From NCBI GenBank assembly GCA_016868315.1, contig VGHE01000002.1:1-64000 (forward strand): 64,000 nucleotides of DNA, given 5' to 3'. A model generated the notes under the pieces. That model was not told where the DNA came from. It did not search any database and saw only the letters and a list, made by a program, of their open reading frames with translations. The stretch is from Betaproteobacteria bacterium (lineage in GTDB: Bacteria > Bdellovibrionota_B > Oligoflexia > Silvanigrellales > Silvanigrellaceae). Below, in pieces: positions 8,393-16,565 of the stretch (positions within the stretch are counted from its first letter, which is position 1; every line of letters starts with the position of its first letter). The position numbers were made by a program, and so were the translations under genes.

Positions 8393-9567
8393 TTTCTCGT
8401 GCTCTCCTGCGCAGTTTTCACGACGATGGTTTGAGTCACTTCACCCGACTTTTCGCATTTGCGTGTCACCTTCAAAGAAAAGCTCACGCCCTGCAAAACT
8501 TTCGGCAGGCTCGTTTCCTGAAGACCGTTCTTGTCTTTGACTTCGATTGTCTTTTTGAAGATCGAGAGGTTGGATGCGTCGAACCCTTCGAGCTTCGCAA
8601 TAATGCAATTCTCGTTGCTCGTTGCAGGTGTCGATGAGCGGTTTACAATGGCCTCGCCCCAGCCTCCCAAGCTTGTGGGCATGAGCGCCTTGACCGGGTT
8701 AATTGCGGCCACCGAGCTGAGTGCATTGAGTTGTTCAAACGCATGGGGTGCATATTCAGAAAGTCCACGCGCAAGTTTGTCCGAGGCAGCATAGCTGAAT
8801 GTGAGTTGTCCGCCTTTGGCCGATGCATCGGCCTTTAAGTCAGACAGCAGTTTTGCGGCAGGCTCAACGTCGAATCCCGCAGTTCCCTTGGCCGTAGAAG
8901 AGGTCAGCAAAATAAAAATCTTGCTCGAATTGGCTCCCGACTTCAAATACGTGGCAGCCTGTTCGATAGCAGGAAAGACACCCTTGGCGGCATCGTTTTT
9001 AATCCACGCGGTTGAGGTAGGATCAATGACGCTGAGTGCCCGTGCGGTCCACTCGGCGTTGCTGCCCACGAGAAGGTCGATTGTTTTGGGAATATCAGCA
9101 CCCTTTTCCACAGCGGTTACAGCGCCACGGAATGCGAACGCTCCGATCGAGCCAATTCTCTGTTCCGCCTGGAGCTTCTTTAAAGCAATATCCAGCTCTT
9201 TCTTTGCGCCTAGAATAAACGGAATCATATTTTCAGAGGTGTCGAGCACAACAGCAACATCGAGTTTTGCGAGCGATGAAGAAGAGCTCGAAGAATTCGA
9301 TACATTCGGACAATTGGAAGGAATACCGAGAGCCTTGATGGGGAGGCCATCACTGACACGGTCTGCATCTACGAGCTCTGTGAAGCAGTCGACATTCACG
9401 CGCCCCTCTTTGCTCGCAGCCTTACCATCCGAGCTGGTGTTCATGCCGGCGGGCTTAAGTTTGACCTCGGCAGCAGCGTCGTTCGATGACTTGAACTGGG
9501 TGCCGGGTGCGCATGCGCCCAGCACTCCCATTCCCACTCCAAGCAAAGACAGCATTTTTGAGTTCAT
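8389..9567 (-). CDS. Lipoprotein with von Willebrand factor A-like domain
   Basis: 392 residues, lipoprotein signal ending VLGAC. From about residue 98 the protein reads as a vWA fold: strand LDVAVVLDTSENM at the metal site, helix, GAFAFRG strand, then KIFILLTSSTAKGTAGFD. The metal-binding motif is DTSEN rather than the usual DxSxS, so metal binding may be altered. The last 70 residues are beta-rich with a Cys pair. Such proteins usually hold partners together at the envelope. It is the second gene of the operon, 44 bases after the first and overlapping the next by 4 bases. The start has a GAAGAAGG ribosome site. Confidence 0.7.
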   Translation of the reverse strand: MNSKMLSLLGVGMGVLGACAPGTQFKSSNDAAAEVKLKPAGMNTSSDGKAASKEGRVNVDCFTELVDADRVSDGLPIKALGIPSNCPNVSNSSSSSSSLAKLDVAVVLDTSENMIPFILGAKKELDIALKKLQAEQRIGSIGAFAFRGAVTAVEKGADIPKTIDLLVGSNAEWTARALSVIDPTSTAWIKNDAAKGVFPAIEQAATYLKSGANSSKIFILLTSSTAKGTAGFDVEPAAKLLSDLKADASAKGGQLTFSYAASDKLARGLSEYAPHAFEQLNALSSVAAINPVKALMPTSLGGWGEAIVNRSSTPATSNENCIIAKLEGFDASNLSIFKKTIEVKDKNGLQETSLPKVLQGVSFSLKVTRKCEKSGEVTQTIVVKTAQESTRK

Positions 9568-9611
9568 CGCCTTCTTCCCCTTATTTCAGCGAGTGAATCT
9601 GCAGGTTCTTT

Positions 9612-11033
9612 TTAGCCTGCAGGGCAACTCGTGCTCCGCATCAATTCGCGGAACTTGGGGTTGTCTTGAATCTTCTCAACCTTGCCTCCAGCCGGCCATT
9701 CGCGATTGTCGCGGCTAAAGGTAAAGTTGATGTTGTTGTTCTCATAGAGCAGTTGGTCGTTCACCAGAATCTTGATGGACGCCATGCTGCGGCGGTTGGT
9801 CTCATAGCGACGGTAGCTTCGACCGGTGCAGGTTCCCCAACCAAATAATCCACATCCATAGGAGTAGGTATACTCTTCGTTGTCGAACGAGTTTCCTTCG
9901 CGGGTGATGCGCAGAAAGTTGAGTTCCTGGATTTCTTTGTCTGAGAATGCCGCGCTGACAAAACCACCACCAGGCTTGAACACACCGTTCTCTTCTGCAA
10001 TAGAATGGGTGATACCGCGACCGAAATAGAAGTTGTAGCCTTTGGCGTTGCCCTCATTTTTCAGCTGTCCACCATTACCAAGCGAGGCACGCGCCACAGC
10101 AGCGCCATCGATTTTGACTTCTAGCTTCTCAATTTTTGCAAACGCCCAGCAGCCTAATTTCTCTTGACCCGTGAGTGCGAGTCGCAGGCTTTGATTGCGC
10201 GCAGTTTCGCGTGCGTGCTCTTCGTCTACACCCGGAGGAATTGCTCCTGCGGCCTTGGGTGCAGGGGCAGCCGCTTTTGCTTCGGCAAAGAGTGCTTCAA
10301 GCTCTGAAGTCGGAACAACGCACTTCGGGCTGGCCAGGTATTTATCGAGAGAGGAGAGGCTCACGGAATAGCTTCCGCCACTAAAGCTGAGATCTGGTCT
10401 CTTGAAAACAATTTCATTGTTGACCGAAAGTTCAAACACACCAAATTCATTGAGGCGGTTGCGGGTCGAGTAGCATTGGCTCTTGTCATCGGGCACAACC
10501 ACGACTTCGAGGTCGGAGAGCTCAATTAACTTGGGCGAACGGAGTTTGCCTTGAATGCTGGCCGGATTCACACGCAGATTTGGATTACAGCTGTCCGGTG
10601 ATTTTGGTCCCCAAACAAGTTTTTGTCCCGTGCCTCCTCCGAGCTCCTGCGTGCGCCAGGTGCCGCCTTTTGTAGTCAAATAAATTTTAGTGCCTGGTGG
10701 CGGTTGGACGTCCAACTTGAACTCTACGGGCACCTTCGCGTCATCGCCAACACCGGAAACGCAGCCAAGCACCTTCTCGCTGTCGCCAGGAATAAGCGGA
10801 ACCGCGAGCGGGCACTCAATCCGTTGCTTTTGAACACGCAAGCACATTGCGTCGTTTTCTGTTTTGAGGGTATGGAGCTCCGAGAATCTCAGTGCGGGTG
10901 TCTTTGTGAGCGAATTCTTGCTGTCCGCAGCAGCTGATATCTGAGCTTCGCGTTGAGCCTTCTTGGCAGCTTCGGGCAAATCCGCGGAGCAACCAATAAG
11001 CAACAAGGGGAGCAGTTGGAGTCCCTTTTTCAT
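9612..11033 (-). CDS. Cysteine-rich lipoprotein, first gene of operon (unknown function)
   Basis: 473 residues from ATG 11033, preferred over an upstream start because GGAGGA lies just before it and the signal then ends LLLIGC. The mature protein is predicted to be beta-rich, with many cysteines (YGCGLFGWGTC among them), an Ala/Pro-rich linker near residue 250, and a C-terminal third rich in Asn, Tyr and Arg. I do not recognise a family. It opens the five-gene operon that includes the vWA and the three paralogous lipoproteins, so it is probably part of the same envelope assembly. The upstream AT-rich region holds the likely promoter. Confidence 0.7.
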   Translation of the reverse strand: MKKGLQLLPLLLIGCSADLPEAAKKAQREAQISAAADSKNSLTKTPALRFSELHTLKTENDAMCLRVQKQRIECPLAVPLIPGDSEKVLGCVSGVGDDAKVPVEFKLDVQPPPGTKIYLTTKGGTWRTQELGGGTGQKLVWGPKSPDSCNPNLRVNPASIQGKLRSPKLIELSDLEVVVVPDDKSQCYSTRNRLNEFGVFELSVNNEIVFKRPDLSFSGGSYSVSLSSLDKYLASPKCVVPTSELEALFAEAKAAAPAPKAAGAIPPGVDEEHARETARNQSLRLALTGQEKLGCWAFAKIEKLEVKIDGAAVARASLGNGGQLKNEGNAKGYNFYFGRGITHSIAEENGVFKPGGGFVSAAFSDKEIQELNFLRITREGNSFDNEEYTYSYGCGLFGWGTCTGRSYRRYETNRRSMASIKILVNDQLLYENNNINFTFSRDNREWPAGGKVEKIQDNPKFRELMRSTSCPAG

Positions 11034-11128
11034 GAAATCCTCCGACAAATATCACTGCGAGCAAAACAACTGAAAGCTTTTCGGAATTTTTCAGGTCATC
11101 TTTAGAAAATATGGATAACTTGCTGGAT

Positions 11129-11140
11129 TTATAATTATAA
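11129..11140. promoter_or_regulatory. 12-base palindrome with TATAAT on both strands
   Basis: TTATAATTATAA is a perfect palindrome giving a TATAAT hexamer on both strands, about 100 bases upstream of the lipoprotein operon start. It could be a -10 element for the minus-strand operon, although no good -35 lies at 17 bases, or an operator site. Confidence 0.3.
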
Positions 11141-11287
11141 CTACGAAAATATTAAGTTTTTTTAAGCTAAAAATCGTTGACTTTGCACTGTTGTGGCTCT
11201 GAATGTCGCTTCCACACTCAAAACCAAGGCGGCACGGATTAGAAAGCACAATTTAACAAGCTCAAATTTTCAAGATTCGGGTTTGAG

Positions 11288-11317
11288 TTGACTTTTTTAA
11301 AACGAAGACTCTAGCTT
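11288..11317 (+). promoter_or_regulatory. Candidate sigma70-like promoter of carA
   Basis: TTGACT at 11288-11293, an 18-base spacer and TAGCTT at 11312-11317, about 35 bases before the carA start. The right arm of a CTCAAA/TTTGAG inverted repeat abuts the -35, which could let a repressor bind there. The -10 is poor, so this is tentative. Confidence 0.35.
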
Positions 11318-11351
11318 CATGCAATTTAACTTCAGCATGAGGTAATCGGCC

Positions 11352-12491
11352 GTGCGTGCAAGCTTTCTAATGGACGATGGTACGTTTGTGGTTGGAAACG
11401 CACTGGGTGCTGCATGTGAAACTGTGGCAGAGGTTGTTTTCAACACGGCCATGAGTGGCTACGAGGAAGTTCTCACCGACCCCTCATATGCAGGGCAATT
11501 TGTTCTTTTTACCACCAGCCACATTGGCAACACTGGAATCACGGGGTTCGATGCTGAGTCTCGTACACTCTGCGCTGAAGGATTTTTGTGTCGTGATTTT
11601 TCACTGGCGCGCGACAACTGGCGTGCACGGGCTACCCTTGAGGAGTTTCTGAAAGAGAAGGGGAAGTGCGCTCTCACGGATATTGATACCCGCTTTCTCG
11701 CGCAGCGTTTGCGCCAGCGAGGATCGATGCGGGCCATTCTGTCGACCTCCGATTTCGACCGCGTTTCACTTCAGCAGAAACTTGGGCGAAGCATCGATAT
11801 TTCCCTGAGAGACCTCGTTTCACAAACGAGGTCTTTTTCTTGGGCACAGAGCCGGAATGAGAATTTGTCTCGATCAGGTGAAAAAGAATTTCGTATTGTT
11901 GCTGTGGACTGCGGAATGAAACGAGGAATATTCGACGACCTTGAGGCCTTGGGTCTGGATATCCACGTTGTGGGTCCAGACGCCCGTGTTGCTGATATTC
12001 AGGCCATCCGTCCGGATGGCCTTTTTTTTGGGAATGGTCCTGGCTGCCCGAGGCAACTTGCGCAGCACTCAGGTGTACTTGAGCTTATTCGCTTCTTCGC
12101 CCCCCAGTTGCCGACGTTCGGAATTTGCTTGGGGCACCAACTGATTGCGCTCGCATTTGGCGGTGAGACGGCCAAGCTCGAGTTTGGTCACCATGCCGTC
12201 AACCATCCCGTTCTCAGTCTGGTGGAGTTGGCTGGTTTGCCCGCAGGTACGGTGATGATCACCTCTCAAAATCATAATTATCATGTTCTTGAATCATCTA
12301 TCGCAAGTGAGTTTGTGGTGACTCATAAACACATGAACGATTCAACGGTGGCTGGGATGCGACATCGCAGACACCCGATTTTCTCGGTTCAGTTTCACCC
12401 GGAATGTAATCCAGGTCCAGAAGATGCAAAGCCTCTTTTCCAAGTCTTTCTGCACATGCTGAAGGAGCATCGCCATGCCCGCGCGCACTGA
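11352..12491 (+). CDS. carA: Carbamoyl-phosphate synthase small (glutaminase) subunit
   Basis: 379 residues; hydrolyses glutamine and channels ammonia to CarB. The N-terminal CPSase_sm domain (to about 130) begins ASFLMDDGTF and includes NTAMSGYEEVLTDPSY. The class I glutamine amidotransferase domain follows from about 180, with nucleophile Cys259 in FGICLGHQ and His349/Glu351 in FHPECNPG. The usual NGPGDP loop reads NGPGCP, an unusual Asp-to-Cys change. The GTG start at 11352 has GAGGT 8 bases upstream; ATG 11370 would cut the first strand. The gene overlaps carB by 17 bases. Two terminator-like hairpins lie inside the coding region (11810-11841 and 12001-12029). Confidence 0.95.
   Translation: MRASFLMDDGTFVVGNALGAACETVAEVVFNTAMSGYEEVLTDPSYAGQFVLFTTSHIGNTGITGFDAESRTLCAEGFLCRDFSLARDNWRARATLEEFLKEKGKCALTDIDTRFLAQRLRQRGSMRAILSTSDFDRVSLQQKLGRSIDISLRDLVSQTRSFSWAQSRNENLSRSGEKEFRIVAVDCGMKRGIFDDLEALGLDIHVVGPDARVADIQAIRPDGLFFGNGPGCPRQLAQHSGVLELIRFFAPQLPTFGICLGHQLIALAFGGETAKLEFGHHAVNHPVLSLVELAGLPAGTVMITSQNHNYHVLESSIASEFVVTHKHMNDSTVAGMRHRRHPIFSVQFHPECNPGPEDAKPLFQVFLHMLKEHRHARAH
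11810..11841 (+). terminator. Terminator-like hairpin inside carA (first)
   Basis: A perfect 11-bp stem (AGACCTCGTTT, loop CAC, AAACGAGGTCT) runs directly into TTTTTCTT on the sense strand. It has the form of a Rho-independent terminator but lies in frame within the linker between the two CarA domains. Confidence 0.55.
12001..12029 (+). terminator. Terminator-like hairpin inside carA (second)
   Basis: AGGCCATCCG, TC, CGGATGGCCT form a 10-bp inverted repeat (about 8 bp once a loop is allowed), followed by eight T on the sense strand. It lies in the glutaminase domain at the codons for RPDGLFFGN, about 190 bases after the first hairpin. Confidence 0.55.
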
Positions 12492-15400
12492 CGTCAAAAA
12501 GATTCTCGTTCTCGGTTCAGGCCCAATTCAAATCGGCCAGGGGTGTGAGTTCGACTATTCTGGAACTCAAGCTTGCATTGCTCTGCGCGAGCTTGGCTAC
12601 AGCGTGGTTCTTGTAAATTCTAATCCGGCAACCATCATGACCGATGCATCGACCGCCGATCGCGTTTATATCGAGCCGCTCAGCGTCGAAAGTGTGCTCT
12701 CGATTTTGGAAATTGAGAAGCCAGATGCTCTCTTGCCCACGGTGGGAGGCCAAGTGGCTCTGAACCTTTTCCTCGAACTCAATAGGCTGGGGCATCTCAG
12801 CCGCTTGGGAATAAAAGCACTGGGTGTGAGCGCCGAGACGGTTATTCTCACTGAAGATCGGCGTGCCTTTCGAAATATGCTTGTTGAATTGGGTTACGCG
12901 GTCATCCGCGGCGATGTTGCTTCAAGTGCTGCACGGGCGCTTGCAATTGCGGCTGAGCTCTCATTTCCGCTGGTTGTGCGCTCTTCCTTTACTCTGGGTG
13001 GTGCCGGTGGTGGGGTTGTGCATTCTTCCGAGGAATTCAATGCGCTCTTAGAGCGTGTTTTTCTGCCGAATGTGAGCGCCGAGGTTGTGATTGAGGAATC
13101 GATCGTCGGTTGGAAAGAATACGAGCTTGAGGTCATGCGCGATGCTGCTGGTACCTTTGTGGTCGTGTGCGGTGTGGAGAACATCAATCCAATGGGCGTG
13201 CATACCGGCGACAGCATCACCTGTGCGCCCTGCATGACCCTCACCGACCGGGAATATCAACAGCTCAGGAACCAGGCTAAAAATATCTTCGAGCGAGTTG
13301 GTATGGAAACAGGTGGTGCGAATATCCAGTTCGCCATTCATCCAACCACAGGGAAAATTGTTGTCATAGAAATGAACCCGCGAGTGTCGCGCAGCTCTGC
13401 TTTGGTCTCCAAGGCAACGGGTTATCCCATTGCACGTCTCGCTGCAAAACTGGCTGTGGGAATGGTGCTCGCCGACCTCAAAAATGAAATCACAGGGCAG
13501 ACTACGGCAGCCTTTGAGCCTGCAATTGACTACGTCGTGGTTAAAATACCACGCTGGGATTTTGCCAAGTATCGGGGAGCCTCGCAGACCTTAGGCGTAC
13601 AGATGAAATCTGTAGGAGAGGTTCTTGCCTTCGGACGAACCTTCCGTGATGCATTTCAGAAAGCCTGGCGTTCGCTCGAGTTGGGTTACGACGGTTGGCC
13701 CGATGCACCCGAGGGAGTGGATTGCCGCGCGCAGTTCTCGGCACCCACACCACTCCTTTTTCCCGCCATCAAGTCAGCACTCCGTGCCGGGAGTTCGGTT
13801 GAAACGCTCCACATCCAAACGGGAATTTCAAAATGGTTTCTGTTTCAAATGCGTGAGCTTTTTGAGCTTGAAGAGCGACTCAAGCATGAACCTCTGTCTC
13901 TGAAACTTGTTCACAAGGCTAAGCAAGATGGCTTTACCAATGCAGCCATTGCCCGCTTCTCCGGAGTGAAAGAATCCGAGGTCGAGGCTCTTCTGAGTGA
14001 AAATGGCTTGAAGCCAACCTTCAAAATGGTTGACTCTTGCGCTGCCGAGTTTGAGGCAGTCACTCCTTATTTTTACAAGACCTGGGATCAACACAACGAC
14101 AACATTCCCTCCGCCAAGAAAAAAATAGTCATTCTTGGTAGCGGACCTAATCGTATCGGGCAGGGGGTTGAGTTTGATTATTCCTGCGTGCACGCCGTTC
14201 GTGCAGCGCAGTCGCTGGGCTATGAGGTCATTCTCATCAACTGTAATCCAGAAACGGTGAGCACAGACAACCTCGTGAGCGATAAACTCTTTGTTGAGCC
14301 ATTGCACGAAGAGGACGTCCTCGACATTCTACGTGCAGAGTGGCCTGAAGGTGTGTTTGTGCAATTTGGAGGACAAAGCCCTTTGAAGCTTGCGCCTGCA
14401 ATTCTCAAGGCGGGCTTTCGGATTCTCGGAACACCGCAAGAGGTCATTGAGCTCGCCGAGAACAGGATGGCTTTTGGAGAGTTTGTGTCGCGTGCGGGGG
14501 TTGATGTGCCTGCCTGGGCAACCGGCACCGAGCACAACGACTGTCTTGCGAAAGCGCAGAAGCTGGGCTTCCCGCTGCTTGTGCGCCCGTCATATGTCTT
14601 GGGCGGGCAAGCTATGCGTGTTGTTTGGAACGAGCAGGAACTGCAGGAATCCCTGAGTGCCGCACTCGACGTTTCGCAAGGCAAACCGGTCTTACTTGAT
14701 CGCTATCTTGCTGGAGCAATCGAGTATGATATTGATTTGGTTTGCGATGGGCAGGATGTTTTTATTCCCGCCATCATGGAGCATGTCGAGGAGGCTGGCA
14801 TTCACTCCGGTGACTCTGTTAGCATCATTCCTTGTTTGCGCACGGATGCACAAACCCAAGCCGAGATTCGGCGTGTGTGCACAAATATGGCTCTGCAGCT
14901 CGGTGTGTGCGGGTTGCTGAACGTGCAATTGGCACGGCATGCCGAGAAACTCTTTGTTATTGAGGTAAACCCGCGCAGTTCGCGCAGTGTACCATTCGTA
15001 TCCAAGGCCACGGGCATTCCTCTGGCAGAGTGGGGAACGCTTGTCGCACTGGGAGTTCCATTGGCCTCGCTGACTGCTGAGAAACGACCGCCGGCAAACC
15101 CGTGCTATGCGGTAAAGGCGCCGGTGTTTCCGTTTCATAAGTTTCCCGGTGTGAGTCCTCGACTGGGGCCTGAGATGCGCTCCATTGGGGAGGTCATGGG
15201 GCGAGCTTCGAGCCCTGGACTCGCGTTGGCTCGGGCATACCAAGCTGCAGGATGGCAACTCAAATGCCGGGGGCAGGTTTTCATTCTGTGCGAGCCACAG
15301 CAGCTGCACAAGTTGGATGCTCCCTTGAATGTTCTTGTTCGTGAAATTGGCTTGAAGTTGTCTTTGGGTGGCGATGAGGAATCTGCATCCCAGGCACTGA

Positions 15401-15603
15401 TGCAGGGAGAACTCGCGCTGGTTTTCTTCTGTACTGAAAATGCAAGTGATCACCTCAGAATGTGTGCTGAGCGAATTGGAGCATTGGCCATCCAGCACGG
15501 TATTCCATTTCTGGATTCGCCTTTTGCACTCGATTCTTGGGTTATGGCTTTGTCGGCAAAAGACAAAATTGAATCTCCTTTTCCACTTCTTCAGGAGCAT
15601 TGA
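12475..15603 (+). CDS. carB: Carbamoyl-phosphate synthase large subunit with reduced allosteric domain
   Basis: 1042 residues; makes carbamoyl phosphate from bicarbonate, ATP and ammonia. Two homologous halves are clear: GSGPIQIGQGCEFDYSG near residue 12 and GSGPNRIGQGVEFDYS near 555, each followed by an ATP-grasp domain (ENINPMGVHTGDS and HVEEAGIHSGDSVS). The last 120 residues should be the MGS-like allosteric domain, but the ATxGTA block and the following VNK...EGRP segment that binds UMP or IMP in the E. coli enzyme are missing, and the protein is about 30 residues shorter. The ATG at 12475 has GGAG 8 bases upstream and overlaps carA by 17 bases. Catalysis should be intact; regulation is probably altered. 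Confidence 0.95.
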   Translation: MPARTDVKKILVLGSGPIQIGQGCEFDYSGTQACIALRELGYSVVLVNSNPATIMTDASTADRVYIEPLSVESVLSILEIEKPDALLPTVGGQVALNLFLELNRLGHLSRLGIKALGVSAETVILTEDRRAFRNMLVELGYAVIRGDVASSAARALAIAAELSFPLVVRSSFTLGGAGGGVVHSSEEFNALLERVFLPNVSAEVVIEESIVGWKEYELEVMRDAAGTFVVVCGVENINPMGVHTGDSITCAPCMTLTDREYQQLRNQAKNIFERVGMETGGANIQFAIHPTTGKIVVIEMNPRVSRSSALVSKATGYPIARLAAKLAVGMVLADLKNEITGQTTAAFEPAIDYVVVKIPRWDFAKYRGASQTLGVQMKSVGEVLAFGRTFRDAFQKAWRSLELGYDGWPDAPEGVDCRAQFSAPTPLLFPAIKSALRAGSSVETLHIQTGISKWFLFQMRELFELEERLKHEPLSLKLVHKAKQDGFTNAAIARFSGVKESEVEALLSENGLKPTFKMVDSCAAEFEAVTPYFYKTWDQHNDNIPSAKKKIVILGSGPNRIGQGVEFDYSCVHAVRAAQSLGYEVILINCNPETVSTDNLVSDKLFVEPLHEEDVLDILRAEWPEGVFVQFGGQSPLKLAPAILKAGFRILGTPQEVIELAENRMAFGEFVSRAGVDVPAWATGTEHNDCLAKAQKLGFPLLVRPSYVLGGQAMRVVWNEQELQESLSAALDVSQGKPVLLDRYLAGAIEYDIDLVCDGQDVFIPAIMEHVEEAGIHSGDSVSIIPCLRTDAQTQAEIRRVCTNMALQLGVCGLLNVQLARHAEKLFVIEVNPRSSRSVPFVSKATGIPLAEWGTLVALGVPLASLTAEKRPPANPCYAVKAPVFPFHKFPGVSPRLGPEMRSIGEVMGRASSPGLALARAYQAAGWQLKCRGQVFILCEPQQLHKLDAPLNVLVREIGLKLSLGGDEESASQALMQGELALVFFCTENASDHLRMCAERIGALAIQHGIPFLDSPFALDSWVMALSAKDKIESPFPLLQEH

Positions 15604-15605
15604 AC

Positions 15606-16550
15606 GTGAGCTTATTTCCGCACAAATCTTTTTTGAGCTTAAACGATGTGAGCACTCCAGAACTGCGCGAGCTGTTACAAATGGCGCGTGAATTGAAGCA
15701 AGAGAAACGTGCAGGCGTCTTTCCGCAGCGTCTCAAACACAAAAATATCGCGCTTTTGTTCGAAAAACTCAGCACACGCACGCGCTGTTCATTTGCTGTT
15801 GCCTGCAAAGATGAAGGCGCACAGGTTGAATTTCTAGGGAAAGATGACATTCATTTTGGCAAGAAGGAATCGCTTGAAGATACCGCTCGCGTGTTGGGGC
15901 GTTTCTTTGATGGTTTGGTCTACCGTGGCTATGCTCAAAAAACAGCAGAGACTCTCGCTCAACTTTCTGGTGTTCCCGTGTGGAATGCTCTGACCGATGA
16001 AGAGCATCCAACTCAAGCTGTAGCTGATCTCATGACCCTCGAGGAGCACTTTTCACACCTTGCTGGTCTGCGAGTCGTTTATTTAGGCGATGCTGCAAAC
16101 AATGTTGCGAACTCGCTGATGGTGGCCTGTGCAATGGTTGGTGCACACTTTGTGGTTGCGGCACCTGAAAAGTACTGGCCTGCCAAAGAATATGTCGCAC
16201 AGGCAATGCTGCACTGTGAGAAGACCGGATCAACTTTAACCTTCGAAAACAATCCAACAGCAGCTGTACGGCACGCAGACGTTTTGTATACCGATGTCTG
16301 GATTTCAATGGGATTTGAAAATCAGCCGGGAGCGGGCGATCGCATAACTGAATTGCGACCTTACCAAGTCAATGCAGAACTCATGAAGGCTACGGGCAAG
16401 GCTGAAACAGTTTTCTTGCACTGCTTGCCAGCAAACAAGGGATTTGAGGTGAGCCATGAGGTGTTCGAAGGTGAACGAAGCCTAGTGTTTGAACAGGCTG
16501 AAAACCGCCTCCACACCATCAAAGCGCTGCTCTTACGTGGTTTGGTTTGA
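15606..16550 (+). CDS. argF: Ornithine carbamoyltransferase
   Basis: 314 residues; transfers the carbamoyl group to ornithine to give citrulline. Carbamoyl-phosphate binding STRTR starts at Ser56, then HPTQ in EEHPTQAVADL, the ornithine-side WISMG loop and FLHCLP with Cys273. The GTG at 15606 is chosen because GGAG lies 8 bases upstream; a TTG at 15600, which overlaps the carB stop, would leave only 2 bases. Being directly behind carB, the enzyme gets its substrate from the same operon, which ties carbamoyl phosphate synthesis to arginine formation here. It ends 15 bases before a convergent gene, and no strong terminator is seen in the gap. Confidence 0.95.
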   Translation: MSLFPHKSFLSLNDVSTPELRELLQMARELKQEKRAGVFPQRLKHKNIALLFEKLSTRTRCSFAVACKDEGAQVEFLGKDDIHFGKKESLEDTARVLGRFFDGLVYRGYAQKTAETLAQLSGVPVWNALTDEEHPTQAVADLMTLEEHFSHLAGLRVVYLGDAANNVANSLMVACAMVGAHFVVAAPEKYWPAKEYVAQAMLHCEKTGSTLTFENNPTAAVRHADVLYTDVWISMGFENQPGAGDRITELRPYQVNAELMKATGKAETVFLHCLPANKGFEVSHEVFEGERSLVFEQAENRLHTIKALLLRGLV

Positions 16551-16565
16551 TTCCGGCTTAGCTTT

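Larger units (their letters stand above)
11049..11351. other. Divergent AT-rich intergenic region between lipoprotein operon and carA
   Basis: About 300 bases without a gene, much more AT-rich than its surroundings. It separates the divergent lipoprotein operon and carAB-argF operon and must hold both promoters. It contains a 12-base palindrome at 11129-11140, an inverted repeat CTCAAA/TTTGAG (11261-11266 and 11282-11287) and a sigma70-like promoter near 11288. No credible small ORF is seen. Confidence 0.8.

Noticed and set aside
14692-15600. A 302-codon minus-strand frame opposite carB.
   Set aside because: It lies wholly inside conserved carB sequence and its product has no domain pattern.
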